This document shows, piece after piece, positions 6,567 through 13,085 of a DNA stretch of 13,085 nucleotides. The stretch lies in contig CAVCTM010000060.1 in assembly GCA_963605115.1 (NCBI GenBank), forward strand, positions 1 to 13,085, read 5' to 3'. The number at the start of each line of letters is the position of its first letter. Position 1 is the first letter of the stretch. A model generated the notes under the pieces. It was not told where the DNA came from. It saw nothing but the letters and a program-made list of their open reading frames with translations, and searched no databases. The translations under genes were made by a program, and so were the position numbers. This stretch comes from SVKR01 sp963605115 (GTDB taxonomy: Bacteria > Bacillota > Clostridia > Oscillospirales > Oscillospiraceae).

Positions 6567-6606
6567 GTGTCAAAAAAAGTCTTATCAACGCGGCGAAACC
6601 GCACAA

Positions 6607-6767
6607 TTCAAAGGCCTCCCTGTGCAAGGGAGGCTGTCACGGCGCAGCCGTGACTGGAGGGTCGTAAGCTTCTGGAATATCCAGGCTTGGCGTTTGCGCA
6701 AGCTTACAACCCCTCAGTCGCGGCTTCGCCGCGCCGGCTCCCCTTACGCAGGGGAGCCGGCTTTAAA
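6607..6767. repeat. Composite palindromic element, MITE-like, complete copy 2
   Basis: Terminal repeats are TTCAAAGG (6607-6614) and GGCTTTAAA at the right end. The left arm carries hairpins CCTCCC/GGGAGG and GTCACGGC/GCCGTGAC; the right arm carries CGCGGC/GCCGCG-type and GGCTCCCC/GGGGAGCC hairpins. The subterminal 12-bp repeat GGTCGTAAGCTT (6660-6671) and AAGCTTACAACC (6700-6711) encloses a 28-bp core related to the core of the copy at 3274-3462 in inverted orientation. It lies between converging genes (the phosphatase operon and the LysR gene), where the outward hairpins could help end transcription from both sides. Confidence 0.8.
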
Positions 6768-6813
6768 CTCGCAGCGCGCGGGAGTTCTTTGACAGTCTGC
6801 TTGGCTCCCCCCC

Positions 6814-7707
6814 TCACTTGAGCCCCTTATACATCTCCATCACCGCCGCCTTTGCGGTGTCGATGAAGCGCGCTAAGAGCTTCTGCCCGCGGCTGTCGGC
6901 GCGGGTGGCTACGCCGAGCTCGCGGTAAGCCGGGGGCGTCAGCGGCAGGGCGAGAACACGGTCGCGCCGTCCCTGAATGACGAGCTCGCTCAGCACCGAG
7001 ACGCCGAGCCCATGCTCGACCATGGACAAAATCGTCGGGTCGTTCATATTTGTATAGCGCACGACGGGCTGGACATGGTTTGCCGCGAGCATCGGCAGGA
7101 TGTCCAGCTCGAAATCGTCGCCGGGCATTAAAAAGTCCTTGCCGGAAAAGCCCCGCACGCCAAAGAGCGCGCCCTTGACCGGGTAAGCTTCCGGCAGAAC
7201 GGCGACGAGCTCGTCGTTATGCAGCGGCAGCCAGTCGAGCGCCTCGGTCATGCCGGAGGCGAGGTAGCTCACGAAGGCGCAGTCGACCTCCCCCGCGCGC
7301 AGCAGCCCCAGCAGCTCCGTGACGGACCCCATGCGGATGCTGACCTCCGCCTCCGGCTCGTCGCTGCGGAAGCGCTGGACGATCTCCGGCAGCCAGTGCT
7401 GCGCCATGCTCGAATACGCCCCGACGCGCAGCCGCCGGTGGCGGCTGCCCTTGCTGTGCTCCACGGCGCGCTCCAGCGCCTCCGCCGCCGCCGCGAAGCG
7501 CTCCATCGCGGGCACGAGCGCCTCCGCCTCCTCCGTGAGACTGACGCCGCTGCGCCCGCGCCGCAGCAGCGCCAGCCCCAGCTCGCGCTCCAGCGCCTGC
7601 ATCATGTGCGTCATGCCCGACTGGGTGTATTGCAGCGCCTCCGCCGCGCGGGTCAGATTTCCCGTCTCCCGCACCGTCAGCAGCGCCTCGATCTTCCTGC
7701 TGTCCAA
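6814..7707 (-). CDS. LysR-family transcriptional regulator
   Basis: 297 aa, the normal LysR length. The N-terminal winged helix-turn-helix (1-60) shows IEALLTVRETGNLTRAAEAL and QYTQSGMTHMMQALERELG. A linker helix follows, then a two-lobed co-inducer domain (about 90-297, beginning LRVGAYSSMAQHWLPEIVQRF). The start is TTG at 7707, with GGAG four bases before it; no ATG fits and the HTH begins normally from here. It is divergent from the NSS transporter at 7857, the classic arrangement in which a LysR protein controls the facing gene and itself. The inducer may be the transported amino acid, but this is inference. No intrinsic terminator follows beyond the palindromic element. Confidence 0.93.
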   Translation of the reverse strand: MDSRKIEALLTVRETGNLTRAAEALQYTQSGMTHMMQALERELGLALLRRGRSGVSLTEEAEALVPAMERFAAAAEALERAVEHSKGSRHRRLRVGAYSSMAQHWLPEIVQRFRSDEPEAEVSIRMGSVTELLGLLRAGEVDCAFVSYLASGMTEALDWLPLHNDELVAVLPEAYPVKGALFGVRGFSGKDFLMPGDDFELDILPMLAANHVQPVVRYTNMNDPTILSMVEHGLGVSVLSELVIQGRRDRVLALPLTPPAYRELGVATRADSRGQKLLARFIDTAKAAVMEMYKGLK

Positions 7708-7760
7708 TGTGCTCCGCCCCTCTCTCCGAAATCCGGATATGCGAACTTGTAATGAATACT

Positions 7761-7789
7761 ATGATAACATGGACCTTTACAATTAGCAA
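7761..7789 (-). promoter_or_regulatory. Candidate promoter of the LysR gene
   Basis: On the minus strand TTGCTA (7789-7784) and TATCAT (7766-7761) are separated by 17 bp, a reasonable SigA-like match. It overlaps the proposed LysR operator, as expected for autoregulation. Confidence 0.35.
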
Positions 7790-7798
7790 GTGTAATGT
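7770..7798 (+). promoter_or_regulatory. Candidate NSS promoter with LysR-type operator
   Basis: TGGACC (7770-7775), a 17-bp spacer and TAATGT (7793-7798) form a weak promoter for the transporter. Overlapping it is a dyad, TTACA (7777-7781), nine bases, TGTAA (7791-7795), which fits the T-N11-A style of LysR sites. A further TGTAATG at 7748-7754 repeats the motif on the far side. The arrangement fits control of both divergent genes by the LysR protein. Confidence 0.35.
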
Positions 7799-7856
7799 TA
7801 GAGTGGACAGCACATCGACCTGTTCGGTGTATTTTTGAGAGAGAGGTAAAGAGAAC

Positions 7857-9443
7857 ATGGAAACAAAACGCGGCTCCTGGGGGAGCACCTTCGGCTTTCT
7901 GATGGCGGCGATCGGCTCCGCCGTCGGCCTCGGCAACATCTGGGGCTTCCCGTATAAGATGGGCAAGTCCGGCGGCTTCACCTTCCTGCTGGTCTATATC
8001 GCACTCGGTGTTTTCGTCGGCTTCATCATCATGGCGAGCGAGCTCGCGCTCGGACGCAAAACCGGCCTCGGCGCGGTCGGCGCTTACCATAAGATGGGCG
8101 GCCGCTTCAAGTGGATCGGCTGGCTCGCGGTGCTCTCGCCGTTCCTTATTATGACGTTCTACGCGGTGCTCGGCGGCTATACCATTCAATATATGTCCCT
8201 GAACCTCGCGGAGCTCAGCTTCGGCATCCAGAGCGCCTTCGGCATCGAGCTCTCCGGCGCGAACACCTTCGGCGCGATGCTGACGAACCCGTTCGGCTGC
8301 ATCATCTTCACGCTGGTGTTCATGATCATCTGCTACCTTATCAACCGCGTCGGCGTGTCCGAGGGCGTGGAGAAGTTCAATACCATCGGCATGCCCGCCC
8401 TGTTCGTGATGCTCGTCATCGTCATCCTCCGCGCCGTCACGATGGAAGGCGCCGCTGAGGGTCTGAAGTTTATGTTCGTCCCCGGCTACGCGGTGGAGGC
8501 GGGCTTCGTCGAGGAAGCGCCCTCGCTCATCTCCGTCCTCGGCACCGCCGGCGGTCAGATGTTCTTCTCGCTCTCCCTCGCGATGGGCGCGATGATCACT
8601 TACGGCTCCTATCTCGGCAGGAAGGAGAATCTGAAAAAAAGCAGCGTCGTCATCGTCGTCTCCGACACGGTCGTGGCGCTGATGGCGGGTCTCGCGGTCA
8701 TCCCCGCCGCGGTCGCGAACGGCATCCAGAACGGCATCCCCGTGAACGAGATCCAGCTCGGCGGTCCGAAGCTCCTGTTCGTGACGCTCCAGAACGTGTT
8801 CGCGGAGATGGGCGTCGTCGGTCCCCTCTTCGGAGTCATCTTCTACGGGCTTGTGCTCATCGCGGCGATCTCCTCCGCCATCTCGCTCGTCGAGGTCGTG
8901 GCGGCGTTCTTCCTCGATAACGCGCACATCAAGGGGCGTCAGGGAAACCGCAAGAAGACCGTGCTCTGGGTCTGCATCGCTATCATGGCGTTCGCGAGCC
9001 TCGTCGCCGCCTGCGGCCTCGGCGAGAACCACATCACCCCCGCCGATCTGCTCGGTCTCACCGGGACGGACGCTTATGCTATGTGGAACGACTGCTGGCT
9101 CGACTTTATGGACTTCCTCTCCGAGGGCTTCGCCATGCCGCTCGGCGCGATGCTGATGGCGCTGATGATCGGCTGGGAGAAAAAGCCGAAGGAGCTGCTG
9201 GGCGAGATCGAGACCGGCTCCGGAAAAACCCGCGCCTTCCGCCTGTTTTACACCTTCTGCATCAAGATCCTCGTCCCCATCGCAATGTGCTTCATCCTCG
9301 CCGGTCAGCTCATCGACTTCTTCACCCCCTATTCCGGCGCTTACTCCGTCCAGACGATCTGCTACGCCTTCTCCGCGGCGCTGCTCGTGATCTTCTTTAT
9401 CATCGCGGTCATCCCGCAGAAGAAAACGGCGGAGGTCAAATAA
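7857..9443 (+). CDS. Sodium-dependent NSS (SNF) family transporter
   Basis: 528 aa polytopic membrane protein of the neurotransmitter:sodium symporter family (LeuT/MhsT-like), which couples inward Na+ flow to amino-acid or related uptake. The family TM1 signature is clear: GFLMAAIGSAVGLGNIWGFP (residues 13-32), with the unwound GLGN segment that binds Na+ and substrate. MASELALGRKTG (59-70) and the TM3 FYAVLGGYTIQY region also fit. Roughly twelve hydrophobic segments are seen, ending in a TM near 505-520 and a short polar tail, slightly longer than most bacterial members. Ribosome binding site GAGAGAGG is about 10 bases before the ATG. It is divergent from a LysR gene, its likely regulator. 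The substrate cannot be read from sequence. Confidence 0.94.
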   Translation: METKRGSWGSTFGFLMAAIGSAVGLGNIWGFPYKMGKSGGFTFLLVYIALGVFVGFIIMASELALGRKTGLGAVGAYHKMGGRFKWIGWLAVLSPFLIMTFYAVLGGYTIQYMSLNLAELSFGIQSAFGIELSGANTFGAMLTNPFGCIIFTLVFMIICYLINRVGVSEGVEKFNTIGMPALFVMLVIVILRAVTMEGAAEGLKFMFVPGYAVEAGFVEEAPSLISVLGTAGGQMFFSLSLAMGAMITYGSYLGRKENLKKSSVVIVVSDTVVALMAGLAVIPAAVANGIQNGIPVNEIQLGGPKLLFVTLQNVFAEMGVVGPLFGVIFYGLVLIAAISSAISLVEVVAAFFLDNAHIKGRQGNRKKTVLWVCIAIMAFASLVAACGLGENHITPADLLGLTGTDAYAMWNDCWLDFMDFLSEGFAMPLGAMLMALMIGWEKKPKELLGEIETGSGKTRAFRLFYTFCIKILVPIAMCFILAGQLIDFFTPYSGAYSVQTICYAFSAALLVIFFIIAVIPQKKTAEVK

Positions 9444-9452
9444 AAAAACCAG

Positions 9453-9485
9453 AAATCGCCGCCCCGGTCCGGGGCGGCGATTTTT
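9453..9485 (+). terminator. Rho-independent terminator of the NSS transporter
   Basis: A 14-bp perfect stem (AAATCGCCGCCCCG, 9453-9466; CGGGGCGGCGATTT, 9470-9483) with loop GTC ends in a run of five T. It begins 10 bases after the stop codon of the transporter. Confidence 0.92.
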
Positions 9486-9630
9486 GAATTTGGGAGGAAA
9501 CCGCAGCAGCCCCCGTTCAAAACTTGTTTACCCGATGTTTAAAAACAATTCCGCCTTTGTTCATGATTTTGTCATAAGTTTTCCGTATGATAGGACCATC
9601 AAAAGGAAAACGACAGGAGGTCGGATAAAA

Positions 9631-11160
9631 ATGACCGATTTCAACGAATATGAGAACGAAACCCGCGGCGAGGCGCCGGAGACGGCTCCGGAGGAGTCCG
9701 CCGAGGCGCGCGTGGACGGCGAGTACCGCTTCGTCCGCCCGGACGCGGAGCGCGGGAGCGAGACGGAGCCCCGCGCTTATTCCGACGCCGGCTATGTCGC
9801 CTCCGACGAGGCGAGCGCCGTGCCGAAGAGCTATTACTCCGCTCCCGCGGCGGCTCCCAGAGCCGAGCGCAAGCCGAGGAAGCCGAAAAAGCCGCTGGGC
9901 GCGGCGGCGGTCGTGGCGCTCTGCCTCGTCTGCGCGCTGCTGGGCGGCGTCGTCGGCGGCGTGGTCCCCGGGCTGATGAAGACCGAGACCCCGACCGAGC
10001 AGAGCAGCGGCGGCGACGGCACCGTCATCAATCAGGTCAGCTCCACGACCAGCCCCGTGACCACCAAGCTCGTCACCGCGGGCGACGAGCTGACGGCGAC
10101 CGAGATCTACTATGACCTCGCGCTCAGTCAGGTCGTCGGCGTCCGCACCGAGATCACTTACACCAACTTCTGGGGCTACACCTCCTCCAGCGCCGTGTCC
10201 GGCTCCGGCTTCATCATCAGCGCCGACGGCTATATCCTGACGAACTACCACGTCATCGAGGACGCCGTGAAGGGCGGCTACGACGTGCAGGTCCTGACCT
10301 ATGACGGCACGCAGTATATCGCCGACATCATCGGCTACGAGGAGGACAACGATGTCGCCGTGCTGAAGATCGACGGCAGCGGCTTCCACGCCGCCACCAT
10401 CGGCGACAGCGACAGCATGAAGGTCGGCGAGGCGGTCTACGCCGTCGGCAACCCCCTCGGCGAGCTGGAATACACCATGACGGACGGCATCGTCAGCGCG
10501 CTCGACCGCGAGATCAGCACCTACGACTCCGACACCCGCACCTATACCAACATCAACATGTTCCAGATCAGCGCCGCCATCAATCAGGGCAACTCCGGCG
10601 GTCCGGTCTATAACAGCCGCGGCGAGGTCATCGGCATCGCGAGTGCCAAGTATTCCGACACGGGCGTGGAGTCCCTCGGCTTCGCCATCCCGATCAACGA
10701 CGCCGTGAAGATCGCGAAGGACCTCATCAGCGACGGCTACGTCCGCGGCAAGGCGTCCCTCGGCATCACCGTCGGCAGCGTTTCCGCCTCCGCCGCCCAG
10801 TACTACGGGCTCGTGCAGGGCGCGATCGTGAACACCGTCCAGTCCGGCTCCGCCGCGGAAAAGGCGGGCTTGCAGCCGAGCGACATCATCGTCGCGATGG
10901 ACAGCTACGAGATCACGGGGCAGGAGGATCTCATCTCCGCGAAGAAGAACTACAGCGCCGGCGACACCGCCACCCTCCGCGTCTACCGCGGCGGCAGCTA
11001 TGTGGAGCTGACCATCACCTTCGACGAGGAGGCCCCCTCCGCCGAGACCACGGAAGACAGCACCCAGTCCGACAGCCAGAATCCCCCGAACGGCTCCTAT
11101 AGCCACGGGAACATGGACAGCTACTTCGGCGGCATCTTCGGAAACCGCAACGGACAGTGA
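9631..11160 (+). CDS. Membrane-anchored HtrA/DegP-like serine protease with one PDZ domain
   Basis: 509 aa. Layout: acidic cytosolic N-terminus (1-78), a proline/lysine-rich stretch (KPRKPKKP, 81-88), one transmembrane helix (about 90-115), then an extracellular trypsin-like domain with the full catalytic triad: His207 (LTNYHVIEDA), Asp241 (DNDVAVLKID) and Ser322 (QGNSGGPV). A single PDZ domain covers about 376-460 (LGITVGSV..., GSAAEKAGLQPSDIIVAMD), followed by a polar Ser/Asn-rich tail. This is the usual Firmicutes HtrA plan; the family degrades or refolds damaged envelope proteins. The start at 9631 has AGGAGG at 9615-9620, 10 bases upstream; the in-frame extension to 9484 overlaps the previous terminator and has no ribosome site. 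It appears monocistronic. A -10-like TATGAT lies at 9586-9591 without a convincing -35. Confidence 0.95.
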   Translation: MTDFNEYENETRGEAPETAPEESAEARVDGEYRFVRPDAERGSETEPRAYSDAGYVASDEASAVPKSYYSAPAAAPRAERKPRKPKKPLGAAAVVALCLVCALLGGVVGGVVPGLMKTETPTEQSSGGDGTVINQVSSTTSPVTTKLVTAGDELTATEIYYDLALSQVVGVRTEITYTNFWGYTSSSAVSGSGFIISADGYILTNYHVIEDAVKGGYDVQVLTYDGTQYIADIIGYEEDNDVAVLKIDGSGFHAATIGDSDSMKVGEAVYAVGNPLGELEYTMTDGIVSALDREISTYDSDTRTYTNINMFQISAAINQGNSGGPVYNSRGEVIGIASAKYSDTGVESLGFAIPINDAVKIAKDLISDGYVRGKASLGITVGSVSASAAQYYGLVQGAIVNTVQSGSAAEKAGLQPSDIIVAMDSYEITGQEDLISAKKNYSAGDTATLRVYRGGSYVELTITFDEEAPSAETTEDSTQSDSQNPPNGSYSHGNMDSYFGGIFGNRNGQ

Positions 11161-11175
11161 TCCCCAGCCAAGCCC

Positions 11176-11203
11176 GGCGCGGGCGCCATACCCCGCCCGC
11201 GCC
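11176..11203 (+). terminator. GC-rich hairpin after htrA-like gene
   Basis: GGCGCGGGCG (11176-11185) pairs with CGCCCGCGCC (11194-11203). The T-rich tract starts only about 19 bases later, so it may be an imperfect terminator or a stabilising 3' hairpin. It starts 16 bases after the stop codon. Confidence 0.5.
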
Positions 11204-11222
11204 GCCTGACATAGATCGACAG

Positions 11223-11274
11223 TTTTCTTTTTCTACTCCTTTCTCTTTTCTCTTTTCTCTTTTTTCTCTTTTCT
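11223..11274 (+). repeat. Polypyrimidine (CT-rich) low-complexity tract
   Basis: A tract of C and T only, broken by a single A at 11235; 39 uninterrupted pyrimidines run from 11236 to 11274 with repeats of the type TTTTCTC. It lies between two hairpins after the HtrA gene. It may be slippage-prone and could serve as an extended U-rich termination zone. Confidence 0.85.
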
Positions 11275-11280
11275 AAGCGG

Positions 11281-11313
11281 AAGCGCCGGACCCGGCAAGG
11301 GCCCGGCGCTTTT
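11281..11313 (+). terminator. Rho-independent terminator downstream of htrA-like gene
   Basis: AAGCGCCGGACCC (11281-11293) pairs with GGGCCCGGCGCTT (11299-11311), one mismatch, loop GGCAA, followed by a short T-run (11310-11313). It probably ends HtrA transcription that passes the first hairpin. Confidence 0.65.
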
Positions 11314-11381
11314 GCGCGCGGTATGAGCATCGCCGCGAAGCGGCACCTGTTAAATGCGCAAGGCATCGACACGCGCACGCC

Positions 11382-11519
11382 CCTTGGCTCTCCCTCCGGG
11401 AGAGCTGTCAGCGAAGCTGACTGAGAGGGTCCGCGCGGCGAACCCGGCTTGCGCGCACCGGTGCAGACCCTCTCCGTCCTCGCTGCGCTCGGAAACCTCT
11501 CCCAAAGGGAGAGGCAAGG
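11382..11519. repeat. Diverged palindromic element, third type
   Basis: Outer 13-bp inverted repeats (CCTTGGCTCTCCC at 11382-11394, GGGAGAGGCAAGG at 11507-11519, one mismatch) enclose hairpin pairs on each side and an inner repeat GAGAGGGTC (11423-11431) / GACCCTCTC (11466-11474). The plan matches the elements at 3274 and 6607, but the sequence and core differ and the AAGCTT motif is absent. It lies between the converging HtrA and SLH genes. No coding potential is seen. Confidence 0.7.
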
Positions 11520-11529
11520 ATCCCCGCCC

Positions 11530-12078
11530 TCACGCGACCTTTTCCAGCCGCACGATCGTCAGGATGCTCTGCTCGCGGGTATAGCTTGCGAGAGGGCTGA
11601 AATTGCCGTTTCCGGTGCCGTTCATGATGCCGGCGGCTGCGGCTTCGGCTACGAAATCGAGGGCGTAGCCGGCGATGGCGGCGCGGTCGGCGAAGCTGTT
11701 CTCCGCCGCGCCGGGGGTGTAGCCCATCACCTTGGCGAGACGCATCAGGATGACCGCGGCGTCCTGCCGGGTGAGCGTGCCGTCCGGGTCGAATCTGCCG
11801 CCCCCGACGCCGTTCACGACGCCGAGCCCCGCCATCTTGCGCACGGCTGCGTCCTGCGTGTCGGTAAAGTCCGCCGCGGCGTCGATGACCTTGCCGGTAT
11901 AGCGCTCATAAAACTGCACGGCGAGCCGGCAGAACTCCGCGCGGGTGATGGGCGCGGTGTAATTTTTCGCGAGCGCGTCGGGAACATAGCCCTTCTCTGC
12001 CGCCGCGTCGACCTCGGCTGCCGCCCAGTCGGAGGGACGGCGATTGCGCTCTACGGCAGCCTCGAGCTGATCCAGCAC
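11530..12078 (-). CDS. SLH-domain protein, probably 5'-truncated remnant
   Basis: 182 aa made almost wholly of three S-layer homology motifs: about 16-62 (with ITRAEFCRLAVQFYE), 71-117 (VRKMAGLGVVNGVGGGRF, LTRQDAAVILMRLAKVMG) and 129-178 (AAAAGIMNGTGNGNFSP, YTREQSILTIVRL). SLH triplets anchor exported proteins to pyruvylated secondary cell-wall polymer, the product of CsaB, whose gene starts this window. A working protein of this type needs a signal peptide and usually a large functional region ahead of the SLH repeats; both are missing. The only start is a GTG at 12078 with no ribosome binding site, and an in-frame stop lies seven codons upstream. The break coincides with the switch to AT-rich DNA. 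It is most likely the 3' end of a disrupted surface-protein gene, though an unusual short ORF cannot be excluded. Confidence 0.8.
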   Translation of the reverse strand: MLDQLEAAVERNRRPSDWAAAEVDAAAEKGYVPDALAKNYTAPITRAEFCRLAVQFYERYTGKVIDAAADFTDTQDAAVRKMAGLGVVNGVGGGRFDPDGTLTRQDAAVILMRLAKVMGYTPGAAENSFADRAAIAGYALDFVAEAAAAGIMNGTGNGNFSPLASYTREQSILTIVRLEKVA

Positions 12079-12141
12079 GTCGCGATACGCTGCGCTTTAG
12101 TCCTAACTTTTACAAACGCATAGAAAATGTTTTGGGAATCT

Positions 12142-12166
12142 CCCCGCCGCGAAAAGCGGCGGGGAG
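12142..12166 (-). terminator. Hairpin after the 195-aa gene, possible terminator
   Basis: CTCCCCGCCGC pairs with GCGGCGGGGAG around a short GAAAA-type loop, just downstream of the minus-strand gene ending at 12182. Only a weak T-containing stretch (ATTCCCAAAACATTTTC) follows on the minus strand, so termination is plausible but unproven. Confidence 0.5.
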
Positions 12167-12181
12167 AAGCGCAGGGGGGAA

Positions 12182-12769
12182 TCAATCAAACTGAGTTGTC
12201 GGGAGAGATGAAATTATGCCGATCTTAGTTAGACGCTCCATTGCTTCATCATAGGTCGTTGCCCATGGCACGACACAATAGCCGGTTCGTTCGTTCCAAA
12301 CTCCCCAGCCGCCAAATTCTTTCCATCCAGAACTTCGGTCGGTTGGGTTTTGAGAAAGGACGCAGATCGCCATGTCGGTGAAGAAACGACCACATTTAAG
12401 CAATCCGAGACAGTATTCCAACGAGGGTCGGGCTGTGTCATCTTCCTCTCTAAGCTGGTAATATAGCCAGCTTCCGGGATCTTTTGAAAGCGATATTCTC
12501 ACCATCTTCTCCTTGGTCTGATCATACCCAGATACGGTGATGTTGCCGTCAAATGTGTCAGCCGTAATAAAATTGACACGGTAATCACCTTTGATTGAAA
12601 TTGTACATGCGTAGAGATATTCCGGATCTCCCAGTTTGATTTCTACCGCAGGTATTTCTTTCTCAATCTTGATTGGAATGATGGCAAGAAATATTGCAAG
12701 TCCGCCTAAGGAAAGAATGATTACTCGAATTATTCGCTTTAAGGGGGGAGTTCTTCCTTTAACACGCAT
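12182..12769 (-). CDS. Hypothetical single-pass membrane protein
   Basis: 195 aa, not recognised. A basic start (MRVKGRTPPLKRIIR) is followed by one hydrophobic helix (about 14-33, VIILSLGGLAIFLAIIPIKI), so residues from about 35 on would face outside as a signal-anchored domain. The outer part contains alternating beta-like strands, four cysteines and a Trp/Gly-rich segment (GWKEFGGWGVWNERTGY, 148-164). The ATG at 12769 has no clear ribosome binding site, but an in-frame stop lies two codons upstream, so a longer start is impossible. Codon use is far more AT-rich than in the genes at 342-12078, which points to separate origin. It follows the 12804 gene on the same strand by 34 bases and may be co-transcribed. 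Confidence 0.65.
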   Translation of the reverse strand: MRVKGRTPPLKRIIRVIILSLGGLAIFLAIIPIKIEKEIPAVEIKLGDPEYLYACTISIKGDYRVNFITADTFDGNITVSGYDQTKEKMVRISLSKDPGSWLYYQLREEDDTARPSLEYCLGLLKCGRFFTDMAICVLSQNPTDRSSGWKEFGGWGVWNERTGYCVVPWATTYDEAMERLTKIGIISSLPTTQFD

Positions 12770-12803
12770 ACGAATTCATACTTTTTGATGCAGTTTTCCC
12801 GAC

Positions 12804-13028
12804 TCAAAGTATCGAAGAAAACAGGCTATCCAAGTCTACAGACTCAACATGCGCAAAGTATCCGAGCGTGTTTTTATAGAAATTGATAACGCTGGCATAA
12901 AGAGTCGTATTAATCTTTTCGAACTCCGGTTCATAAGCGTAGGCGCTTCCTGCGAGAAAAATAAAACAGCAAGATAAAAATGCGCACAAAACCGATCGTA
13001 AACGCTTGAGGCAAAAAATGTTTTTCAT
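12804..13028 (-). CDS. Small exported protein with signal peptide, unknown function
   Basis: 74 aa from the ATG at 13028; a further in-frame ATG at 13040 would add four residues, but GGAAAGGA lies only one base before it and about 13 before 13028. The N-terminus is a clear signal peptide (basic MKNIFCLKRLR, hydrophobic core, likely cut after AYA near residue 31), leaving a mature part of about 43 residues (starting YEPEFEKIN) that I do not recognise. The mature part is short enough that the gene may be a truncated 5' end, or a genuine small secreted peptide. DNA is AT-rich like the neighbouring 195-aa gene. Confidence 0.55.
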   Translation of the reverse strand: MKNIFCLKRLRSVLCAFLSCCFIFLAGSAYAYEPEFEKINTTLYASVINFYKNTLGYFAHVESVDLDSLFSSIL

Positions 13029-13085
13029 TGATATGACCATTCCTTTCCGCTGCGCTGCAAGGCACCAAAGGGGAATGAAACAGAT

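Noticed and set aside
6392..6604. Minus-strand 70-codon ORF spanning the 20-bp hairpin
   Set aside because: It encodes the hairpin itself and lies opposite the coding-like remnant; there is no ribosome site and no recognisable domain.
7677..9032. 451-codon minus-strand open frame opposite the NSS transporter
   Set aside because: Asp/Glu/His/Arg-rich shadow of the transporter; it also overlaps the divergent promoter region.
9484..9630. N-terminal extension of the HtrA-like protein
   Set aside because: It starts inside the transporter terminator, lacks a ribosome site, and the ATG at 9631 has AGGAGG at good spacing with a normal family N-terminus.
9517..11106. 529-codon minus-strand open frame opposite the HtrA-like gene
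   Set aside because: Low-complexity Asp/Val/Ala/Gly translation with no motifs, and the catalytic triad is on the plus strand. An antisense artefact of GC bias.

Overview
This window reads as one stretch of a strongly GC-rich, low-GC-phylum-type (Firmicutes/Clostridia) chromosome. The best guess is an Oscillospiraceae-like gut anaerobe. That rests on a CsaB/SLH cell-wall anchoring pair, Shine-Dalgarno-led genes, a sodium-dependent NSS transporter, a membrane-anchored HtrA, and dispersed hairpin-rich intergenic repeats of the kind I associate with Oscillospirales genomes. The taxonomic call is inference. There are no rRNAs, tRNAs, CRISPR arrays, transposase genes or phage genes that I can support.

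Layout. 1-341 holds no gene. It contains half of a palindromic repeat cut by the window edge and then a run of about seven hairpins. 342-3211 (minus strand) is a two-gene unit: a fused glycosyltransferase-CsaB pyruvyl transferase, translationally coupled to a PurN-like formyltransferase that appears to lack its catalytic residues. 3212-3552 is a divergent intergenic region with a full composite palindromic element and a perfect-consensus promoter. 3553-6097 (plus strand) is a tightly overlapping three-gene operon: a histidine phosphatase-GNAT fusion, a metallophosphoesterase with an SH3-like tail, and a DUF1294 membrane protein. A short zinc-ribbon ORF at 6154 follows and seems to be the head of a frameshifted, 3'-eroded gene. 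6521-6770 holds a very strong hairpin and a second copy of the composite element.

6814-9443 is a divergent regulator/transporter pair: a LysR-type regulator and an NSS (LeuT/MhsT-like) transporter, with a likely LysR operator between them. 9631-11160 is an HtrA/DegP-like membrane-anchored serine protease with one PDZ domain. 11161-11529 has terminator hairpins, a long polypyrimidine tract and a third, diverged palindromic element. 11530-12078 (minus) encodes three SLH motifs but has no signal peptide or ribosome binding site, so it looks like the 3' remnant of a surface protein. From about 12100 to the end the DNA becomes visibly AT-rich and carries two unrecognised membrane/exported small proteins, suggesting acquired DNA.

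How the parts connect. CsaB adds pyruvate ketal to the secondary cell-wall polymer that SLH domains bind, so the first operon makes the ligand for proteins like the SLH fragment near the other end. The phosphatase operon is probably housekeeping or stress-related with unknown substrates. HtrA is envelope protein quality control. I did not find a clearly new defence or mobile system. The most unusual items are the degenerate PurN coupled to the GT-CsaB fusion, the multidomain phosphatase pair, the composite palindromic elements, and the junction that beheads the SLH gene.
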